Origin: Arcuatula senhousia
Lineage: Eukaryota > Mollusca > Bivalvia > Mytilida > Mytilidae
DNA: 64,000 nt
Assembly (NCBI GenBank): GCA_963971305.1
Contig: OZ020311.1
Location: forward strand, 1,612,001-1,676,000
Reading direction: 5' to 3'
Below, one piece after another: positions 56,041 through 64,000 of this stretch. Every line of letters begins with the position of its first letter. Within the stretch, counting starts at the first letter, position 1. The position numbers were made by a program, and so were the translations under genes. The notes under the pieces are model-generated. The model worked only from the letters and a program-made list of their open reading frames with translations, did no database searches and was not told the origin of the DNA.

Positions 56041-59000
56041 ATTAACGGTGAGTTGTTGAGGGACCTTCCATGCACAACCAAGTTACTTTTGGTATGGGCC
56101 TCGGGGAGTTAGATAGAAATCTGTCTTCTTTTATATTTATACCTAAGAAGACTTTGCTAGTCAGGAGCCTTTTGTAGGTTCCAGCCTTTTTTTCTTGTCT
56201 GTACATCCCCTTAGGTTCCCCCAGGGTGTTTTTATTAGACACATTGCCCTTGTGTTCAGTAGACCAGTTCAAGCAACATTTGTTTCTTTTTGAACTGGGT
56301 TAAATACTTCTTTTGTCAGTCACCTGAATTAAATTTACTCTATTCCTGTCTGGTGGCCTATTTTTCTTTTCTCCTTTTCAACCTACTCTTTTGGATAATT
56401 CCTTTTTCATGGCTGAGTTCTTTTATCAGCTGTGTCTCCTTTTCAGGCCACTTTGATGACCTTAGGAAGAAGGTTTTTTATTGACTTTCAAGTTGATTGT
56501 TGATTGATGGTTGATACATGTAGTTCAGCACATGGGATGACCACAGCATTAGGCTATGGTTGTAACTGTACTGCTATCCCTCGGTTTGTTTTTGTACCGA
56601 TTTTTTACAATCATCATGAACATGATGAATCATTTTCTCATCTATTTTAAGAGAAAAGATTTGGGCGAAGATCTGTTTTCTTTAGCTCTTAGGAGAAAGG
56701 GAGATAATTTTTCAGAAGTTGTTTAATTAACTTCATTTTATTCTTCCTTTTCTGAGTTTTTTATTTAGTGAGTCAGAAATAAGAGGAGAGGATGTAGATC
56801 CATTTCCATTTTCTGATGCACTTCTTTTGAGGTAAAGTGTTGTGCCAAGAGTTGAAGTTTCTGTCACTTCTTAGGCACCTTAACCCCATTCTCACTCAGG
56901 TTTCTTCTCAGTTCCTGTCCTGTTCAGGCTAAGTTAAGGATGTTCCTTAAGGGTACTAATCCTTTTCTGATTCGGGGCATTAGGCAACTGTATTCTGGTT
57001 TTATGAGAATTTTGGTAATTTTCATTTCACCAAATCTCCAGCTAACGTTTGGACATTTTTTGCAGATTCTTGAATTTTTAGATTCAGGAATCTTTCCTTT
57101 ACAAGGTTTTCCTACATGTACTTGTGCGTTGTTGTGCATGTTGTAGGAAATCTTTTACTTCATTCTGTGCCAAGAAGTTTGCTCAGGGTCTTCAGATTTC
57201 AGTCCCTAACCTTTTTGTCTTAATCAGAATTCTATGTAAGATATTATTCTAATGTTTAAGGCACCTCATTAAAGTTTTTTTCTTGGCAGTTGTTTGTCTT
57301 TTTGTGAGGAGTTTGTCTATTTTAAGTCTTTTCTACTACTATGTAGGTAGCCTTGACTTTAGATGAAGACAGTCCTTTTGTTCAGAGATGTTTATTCTTT
57401 GTCTAAGTGACATGAGTTTCCAGACAATATTCTTTGTCTGAGTCTCTTTTAGTTGTTTATTTCCTCTCCTCTTTTTTGCCAAAAGAAAGTAGTTTGGTGT
57501 GTTCTTTGTGTCTCTTATTTGGTACATGTATACGGTACTTTCAGAAGAGATACATGTAAGTTCTACACTTCAGATGAGCACATGAATTTGATTGTATAGA
57601 AGTGGTTTTCAGAGGTTAGTCGCCACTATTTCTTCTCCTTCCGTTCTGGCTTCTACTCAGCTTTTTTCTTCTGGTCCTATACTAAAGAACCAAGGTTCTT
57701 TATCAGGTCAGAGCTGGGTTTTTAGTCAGTAAACTTCTAACAGGAAGTGTTTTAGCTGAACAGTGCTTATAGAAAATAAGTGATGTTTTGTTTTCTCAGT
57801 CTCACTGTTTCTACCCATGGGCCTAGAGGAGAATTTTCCTGCTTTTCGACCTCTAGTTTCATTAGGGGTAAGACTATCCTTTTGTCTGATCTATGGTAGT
57901 TTATTACCTCCGACAAATGGTTTCTTTCTTTATTACAGGAGAGTTTATAAAGGTACTCTTTCAGGAGTTATCTTTTCTAGCTCTCTTAGATTATTTTGTA
58001 TGCTGTTTTCATTATCAGTTTTTTCTGATACCATTCCTTTCTGGACTTACCCATGTTAAGGAAAGTTCTTTTTCTACACTGGAAGGCATACACTGGCTCA
58101 TTCTTTTCTCTTTTCGCCTGATTTACCAGATAGGTTTTCTAATTTCTGGTCATAGTGAAATTTTTGTTAGAGAAATTTGTCAATAGAGTTTTCCTGCTTT
58201 TTATTCCTCTGGATGAGAAAGTTCAGTCTCTTCTATGTTGAATAAACAGCTCCTCATGAGTATCATTTGTTCTATCTGGTCCTTTTTCCTTTGATAGGAT
58301 TATTGATCTCTCTTGTCTATGTTGTACCATTGGCCTGGGGTTTTCTTTGCCTTTTCCAATGATACTTCATTTCTTTTAGCCTACAGCCTCTCAACTTTTA
58401 ACTATTTTCCTTTTTATACTGGTGGCTCTTAGAGGTTTAACCTTTTTTATAGGTAAATACCATAGTCTCTTCTTTTACAGATTGAAGAGATTTTCTTGAA
58501 GGCAATATAGTTTGGGCTAGTGCTTCTCATCTGCAGAGTCATACCTTGTTTCAGGTATGACAACAGTTCCTTTGCCTTTGAATCATTAAGTGATTTTTGA
58601 TTCAAGGTATAAGTCTTCTGATTGCGTCTAAAAACACTTCTTTTCTGGCGAATCCTCTATCTAATGTAGACTTTTTCTTTCCTTTATCTTTTTCTGAAAA
58701 CACTTCTTTTCTGGCGAATCCTCTATTTAATGTAGACTTTTTCTTTCCTTTATCTTTTTGCCCTAGAGATTCTTGCTTTTGGGCATTTGGTCAAGGAGTT
58801 CCTGTTTCTGTTTCCTTGAGAATTTTCTCAGGAAATCAGTATACGTAGCGAACTTTTCTGATACAACTTTAATCTCTTATTTCAGTGAGATGGAGTTGCC
58901 TTAGTAAGTTTTTTGGGTCGATAGTCCTGATTTGGATGTCTCACCAGTTTGCCACCAGTCTGAACCTCTTACTGGAGACCTTGTTTCTCTGGTCCCGGTT

Positions 59001-59700
59001 CAGAAACCTTTTGAACAGTTACTCTGAGCATTATGTTGTAGAAATGTTCAGTTTTTCTGCTCTCCACTTATTCTCGTAGTGTTGTCATGGCCAAGACAGT
59101 CATTTCTTCTGAGAAGAGATGTTCTTGCTCTTTTTTGGGAAGATCACTGCTTCAGGGGTTAGAGGAACCTCCTCGGCACTTTTATGTGCTGTTCTGGGAT
59201 CTCTTGAAGAAGATTTCTCTTAACCAGCAATCAGTTTCCACATTATTGTGAAATCTGTTAGGACATCCTACTGGATATGTCTTTGATTTCTAGTGGTCAT
59301 TTTCTCTTCTCGATTTGTGTTAGGCATCAGCACATTTGTATGCTGTTTTAGGAACTCTTGAAGAAGAGGTTTTCTTAAACAGCAACCAGTTACCACATTC
59401 TTGTGAAATCAGTCAAGACATCATGCTGGACTTGTTGTTGATTTCTTAGTGGTCAATATTCTCTTCTTGATGTGTGTCAATTTCTGCACATTTATGTGCT
59501 GTATGGGGATCCCTTGAAGAGGGTTTCTTTTAAACAGCAAATAGTTACCACTTTATTGTGAAATCAGTCAAGACATCCTACTATATTTGTCTTTGATTTC
59601 TTGTAGTCAATCTTCTCTTATTGATGTATGTCAATGTTTGATTGACTCAAAGTCTGCTGAGCAATTGGAGGTTGTCTTTGTTTTTGTATAGAAAAATATT
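56041..59700 (+). other. DIRS-like interior, T-rich and frame-broken
   Basis: The plus strand is strongly T-rich and A-poor with stops in every frame. A 69-bp tandem pair (ACACTTCTTTTCTGGCGAAT) lies at 58628-58762. Three tandem units of about 150 bp with TTGTGAAATCAGTCAAGACA-like sequence lie at 59175-59640. No RT or RNase H motif could be identified with confidence; LEGIHWL near 58085 faintly recalls the EGIHTL of DIRS RTs. Confidence 0.5.
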
Positions 59701-59789
59701 TCTCCAACTATGAGGATTTAAAGGTCAGTTTAAGCGTGTTCTTTTTATTTCCTTAGAGGCTTGGACTTACAGCAAGATGAGTTTTTTAT

Positions 59790-60230
59790 CTTTGCTTTCT
59801 ATTCTTTCCTTTCTATTGGTTTTCCCAAGCGAAGACAGCTTCTTCTTTCTTGGGATTTACTGGTAGGTTTTTTCATTAAGGGCTTTAATTTGCTCCTTAC
59901 ATTTCTTCTGAGAGTATCACTTTCTTCTGGTCTAAGCCACTAGTCGCAGAAGAAGTGAACCGCATGCTCTCTCTATCTTCTTTTTTCTGCTGATAAATTC
60001 TCTTATCAGCTACCATTTACCGATCATGCCTTTTTAGCAATATCGGCTTTGTGATTTAAAGGTTCTGGTCTTTTGTTTTACCAGCCTTTCCAGATCAGTT
60101 TTCTTAGAGAAGGTGTCCTGTTTTGTATTCTGGAGGCCTTTTTAGAAGGACTTCCAGCATTAGGACATTAGTTTCTTCCAGATTAATTGTTCCTTTTGTA
60201 AAATGGATCAGGAAGAATTTCTGCAATTCC
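59790..60230 (+). pseudogene. DIRS tyrosine recombinase relic
   Basis: Fragments in shifting frames follow the order of DIRS recombinases: SWDLL around 59850; RRRSEPHALS at 59945-59974, matching the family's xRRRSEIHALS box with the first catalytic Arg; then CPV followed by RTSSIRT at about 60117-60175, matching the CPVRAL...RT..LR segment. A distant GDSALRHILL near 60706-60735 resembles the C-terminal GDSxFRHxYL box with the catalytic Tyr replaced. This enzyme would integrate the circular DNA copy. Frameshifts and stops exclude function. The family is known; the assignment from these short boxes is my inference. Confidence 0.65.
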
Positions 60231-60726
60231 ATTTCTATTTGGATTTGCATTACTGTTGTGTGAGCCTATTAATCAGTAGGGGTTGTTTTTCACTCCAAGA
60301 TTTAGTGTCTTTTTTGTTTTCTGGAGGTCTAGTTTTTAGTAAAACTTATTACTCCAGTTTTTTAGGCACTAGGCTCCTACAGTTTGTTTTGATCCTTTTT
60401 TAGAAGGTTCAGGAAGTTTATCTGCAAAGTCCATTTTTAGTTGGATTTGTAAATTGGTAGCCTATAAATCAGTAGGGGTAGTTTCTTCCCCAAGATTCAA
60501 TTAGGCACATAATGTTTGGCTTTCGCCTTTTCTTGCGCATTTTTTATTTTTTGGCCTCTTTTTGAGAAATTCTCTAGCAGGTTTCTTGAGGTCTGAAAAT
60601 GCTACTGTTTACTGTATCATTCTGATAACCTCTATGCTTAGGGACCTCTAGTTTCTGTGCTAAAGTTATTTTTCCTCCTATGGTTTCTTGGTAGACTATA
60701 GGGGATTCAGCGCTTCGTCACATTCT

Positions 60727-60830
60727 GTTATCTAAATTTGTGATGGTAAGGTATTTATTACTATAAAAATATAAATTTTAGAATTAAATTTAAGTTTTGT
60801 TATATAAATACTTACCATCACAAATCGGAG
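60727..60830 (-). repeat. DIRS internal complementary region
   Basis: The left part (ATTTGTGATGGTAAGGTATT) is complementary to the left terminus at 55318-55365. The right part (AATTTAAGTTTTGTTATATA and ACTTACCATCACAAAT) is complementary to the right terminus at 60990-61050. It corresponds to the junction of the circularised element. Confidence 0.9.
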
Positions 60831-60883
60831 GTCCCTCCCCCTCCCCTTCATCCCCTTTTTAGTCTAGTCTGTGCTGGATTGAA

Positions 60884-61008
60884 AAAGATGAAGTTGTGGG
60901 ATTAGTGTCTGGTATTTCCGGTCAAGCTAGAGGTCATCAGTTTTCTTTGTCTGGTTTCCGGTTCATGAAGCTGCTAGTACCTGTTATCTAAATTTGTGAT
61001 GGTAAGTA
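60884..61008 (-). repeat. DIRS-like right inverted terminal repeat
   Basis: Uninterrupted copy of the repeat, from AAAAAGATGAAGTTGTGGG to TGTTATCTAAATTTGTGATGG, inverted relative to the left one. Confidence 0.9.
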
Positions 61009-61394
61009 TTTATATAACAAAACTTAAATTTAATTCTAAAATTTATATTTTTATGAATGAAATTTCTATATTTAGAAAGGGGGATTCACAAATAACGTAT
61101 GAAATTAGCACAACTTTGACAATCATTTTTTTCAATACCGCTATAGCGACGGGTTCAGGATTTTTTTATCAGAAAGAATGGAGTCTTATCTGTTGTATAT
61201 ATTTTTTTCAGATTTTTAGGAGCATGATGTTTTATTTGTCACAACGGAAATCAGACCCCATAATATCACTTAACATGAGAGTGTGCTCTTTTCACGCTGC
61301 AAATTTAATAAACCAAAGCAAATTCGGTGTTGTTTACTTTCATTTTACATATTTTACATCACAATTTATTTTAAAAGTTGCTCTAATAAACTTT

Positions 61395-61495
61395 TTAATG
61401 CCCATAGTTACTACGTAAACATGCCGAATCAAATTCTACCTTATTTACTGAAGAGCGCATATTCTTTTGTCTCGTTCTGACCACCTTTCTGACTG
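61395..61495 (+). repeat. Dispersed repeat shared with 29325-29445
   Basis: TTTTTAATGCCCATAGTTAC to GACCACCTTTCTGACTG, about 100 bp with few changes. Confidence 0.75.
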
Positions 61496-64000
61496 TAAGT
61501 ATTCACCCGGGTTAACCTGTGATCGTGAAATCGGTGGTTATCGTGAACTCGGTTAGGCAAAAATGTAAACAAACGAGAATTAACCAATGGGAAAAGAGAA
61601 ATTACGACTAAAATGTAGTCGTTAACGCGGTTAATGTTATCGTTCAACCCGGTTTGTTCCTTTTTACTGTTATCGTGAACCACGAATTTGTATAATGTAA
61701 TATGTACCAGAAAGCTTCTTTCTCTTATCAAATAGTGTTAGCTTAGATGTTTGAAACCTTTGTTAGTTTAACAAATTAACTTTTTGGTCTTTGAAATTAG
61801 AAGTATCTCATTAACAGATTAAGGAAAGAAACTAAAAAGGGTAAATATAAGTAAAATTACCGGACTATAATAATGTATAATATATAGTAAGGTTGTCAAC
61901 CATATGCAATTTACCACTCTTAATTACAGCCGGTGTTTGGGAAACTTTGGGTATATACATGCGTCCGATTATTTATTTCTGACCCTGTTAAAGTACTTTA
62001 TAAATAATTATCGTACTTTTTTTAATTTACTTTTCCATAACAACTTGGTTTAATTGTTTTGGTCGTGATCCAAAATCTTGGAACTAAATATAAACGGTAT
62101 GGCAAATTACAACTTCGAATTCGGGTTTGATTTTTAAGCAAAAAAGGTTAACAAAATCCTTAGACGGACAGACAAACGGACACGAATAGATATCATTAAC
62201 ATAGTAAACCAACAGCTTATTCAATATTGGCACTATATACATGTGTAGTACAAATGAACGATCAATTAACTTTGTTTATAAAAAAAATAAACCATGTCAA
62301 GACATAGTGACCGTCTTTTTGTTATACAGGATGTAGATCGAGAGTCAATTCCAATGCTATGGGGACTGCATACTTATGCTACCTACCAAATATCGAAAGG
62401 CTGCGATAAGTAGTTGTTGAGTTAATTGGTTTTTAACTTCGTGGAATCCAGCAATCATATTATTGATCTTTATAATTATTCTCAATCTTTAAAATGGCAG
62501 TCGTTATGTACAGAATATTTAACATTAAAAGGGCTTTACTTGGTTCCGAATCCGTGCGGTGCACGGGTGGCAAATAGGCCCACAAAGGCGCTAAGCTTGT
62601 CGGAAGAAGTCCACTATAAAGAGCGCTCAGAAACGCCTGACATTGGATCCGTTCGCTTAGCCCATAAAACGACTGGGATATGTGCCTAAGGTGGTTGAAT
62701 GGGACAGCCCTGTCATAATGAATACCGGAGTCATCATGCTATAATTCGGAAAACCTGACACCGTAAACCATAGTGGGTCAAGGTGAGTGGATAGGGCCAG
62801 TGGCTGATCCAGAAATTTTGAAAGGGGAGGGCGCGCAATTAAAAAAAGTCTTTGGGACTTCTTATTAAATACAGTTCCTTACCAAATTTTCCTGTAAAAC
62901 GGGAGGGAGCGCGCCCGGCACGCCGTTCCTTAACCCACCTTTGATTAGTCATGCTTCATGCACGTAAAAGATCACTTTGAGGATCGCCAAGTAATTAATC
63001 AAATATAAGCTATTTTTTTTCGCCCCTAACCACCTCGCCCTTTATCCTATGGTTTTAAAAATTTACAGTTCTTTTGTTTCCCACCCAAACCCTTTTTTCT
63101 CGCTCAGTCGGTTCAACAGGATTCAGTATTGTATTTTCGGCAGATAAGGGTTGCCTATGTGAACCTGGTTAAGGGTTGGCTATATCCCACTCTGTTAAGT
63201 GTTCAAATTAGTATATGACCTCATTTCAGGTAAGGTTTCTTCATTGTCAGTCACCAAAGGTTAAAGTTTCAGATCATGCGATTTTTTTGGGGGGAGGAGG
63301 GTTTCGTTATTTTCTGGGTACACTGGCCTATGGTGCATTGGGGGTACATTAGTCTTATGAGTTGGTACATTTCCTTCTCGTTTATGGTCGTACATTAGCC
63401 CTTTCGCATGGCATACATGACCAAATCTTTTTATTGAAAGCCTTATTCTTTATATAGCAGAAATCCTTTTCAATGTTTATCTGAACCTGTGCTGTCAAAA
63501 CATATTTTTAATAAAAAAAAAAGAAGATTTATCATGTTTTTGTTTTTTATTATCGGAAATGATCGGTCGCACTTAAATACTGTGCAAAAGTATGCTGTTA
63601 AAATCGTATACAAATACTTTAAGTATGTAGGTCTATGATGATGATTTACTGGCAACGCAATAATGTTAAACTATAAGTATTTCGGTAAAACTGGTTTTAG
63701 TTTGTCATCAAAATAATGCTCGTTTGATTCAGTCCAGAAAAGCAAGAGGTATAGGTTGTACACGGTTTTTTATTTTGTGATTTTAGATTTTTTTTATTTT
63801 GTCACAACAATTTGTATATTGTATGAATCTGCATACTTCGTTTATCATTTTATGGGGTGTTAACAACGATTCAGGAAATACATTTTATGTATTTTTTTTA
63901 ATGATCATAGAGAAAATGCTTCATAAATCGTTAATGTGCAAATCCGGGAATTCCGTTCCAAAACGTTCGTTGTAAACCTTTTGTTTTAGTTATCTCAACA
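61496..64000. other. Right end of the window, largely unrecognised
   Basis: 61505-61690 has several TATCGTGAAC-like short repeats. 62537-62710 is a GC-richer block (TCCGTGCGGTGCACGGGTGG) with an 87-codon open frame but no domain that I recognise. 62795-62930 contains a GATCCAG-type repeat edge. No gene is supported. Confidence 0.4.

Larger units (their letters stand above)
55318..61054 (+). mobile_element. DIRS-like tyrosine-recombinase retrotransposon, decayed
   Basis: The architecture is diagnostic: inverted terminal repeats of about 125 bp (left 55338-55442 continued at 55846-55864; right 60884-61008) with different outer ends, and an internal complementary region at 60727-60830 next to the right repeat. 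The reverse complement of that region reads right end then left end joined through TATTTTTAT, the 9 bp found at both termini (55318, 61046). DIRS elements replicate via a circle and integrate with a tyrosine recombinase without target duplication; this layout fits. The interior has no long frame, but recombinase motifs survive near 59945. Length is 5.74 kb including a 0.40-kb nested PLE tail. Confidence 0.85.

Noticed and set aside
60996..61418. 140-codon plus-strand open frame, one of the longest in the window
   Set aside because: It starts inside the DIRS right terminus and ends in a dispersed repeat. Low-complexity AT-rich translation without a domain; no splice context.
61441..61731. 96-codon minus-strand open frame
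   Set aside because: No domain, overlaps a dispersed repeat and short TATCGTGAAC repeats; composition is not coding-like.
62426..62689. 87-codon frame in a GC-richer block, considered as an exon
   Set aside because: No recognisable domain and no convincing acceptor/donor pair; left as an unexplained block.

Overview
The window looks like AT-rich, intron-bearing nuclear DNA of a bivalve mollusc, most likely a mussel of the Mytilus type. This is inferred from three things: small genes with GT-AG introns, very dense mollusc-style repeats, and lectin-like exons of a kind expanded in bivalves. There is no bacterial operon structure, CRISPR array or rRNA. Nearly all open frames over 60 codons are chance frames or lie in retroelement debris.

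The host genes are three paralogues of one small secreted protein. Exon 1 encodes a signal peptide and a cysteine-rich PAN/apple-like segment. Exons 2 to 4 encode a single C-type lectin domain (CTLD) with EPN and WND motifs. Copy A (minus strand, 32162 down to 26104) and copy B (minus, 53723 down to 35221) are readable and encode about 236 and 235 residues. Copy C (plus, 6239 to 15372) has the same first three exons but carries two frameshifts and in-frame stops, and no fourth exon is visible, so it is a pseudogene. Exon phases are identical in all three copies (1, 0, 1), and short promoter-proximal blocks are shared.

Most other DNA is mobile. (1) More than twenty fragments of Penelope-like elements (PLEs) of at least two families are present. 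RT motifs such as FDFSTLYTS, GIPMGTNCAPL and FRYIDDVLS are visible, but no copy is intact. Two exact 44-nt copies and one decayed copy of a minimal type I hammerhead ribozyme lie at 21181, 33042 and 7149. (2) A DIRS-like tyrosine-recombinase retrotransposon spans about 55318-61054. It has inverted terminal repeats, an internal complementary region that reproduces the joined right and left ends, and a recombinase relic (RRRSEPHALS). A PLE tail is nested in its left repeat. (3) Bivalve 'pearl'/Helitron-like non-autonomous elements carry core tandem repeats (about 150 and 174 bp) and tetranucleotide microsatellites. (4) Many TIR, MITE and foldback elements are present, including TTAA-flanked and TA-flanked families. 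(5) A set of palindromes shares a common hairpin apex.

Layout: 1-6.2 kb is repeats; 6.2-15.4 kb is lectin pseudogene C with nested transposons; 15.7-25.7 kb is a PLE graveyard; 26.1-32.2 kb is lectin A; 33-34.4 kb is a PLE; 35.2-53.7 kb is lectin B with a 12-kb second intron full of repeats; 53.9 kb is a tRNA-like SINE head; 55.3-61.1 kb is the DIRS-like element; 61.1-64 kb is largely unexplained intergenic DNA. Homology calls rest on motif reading only; no database search was run.
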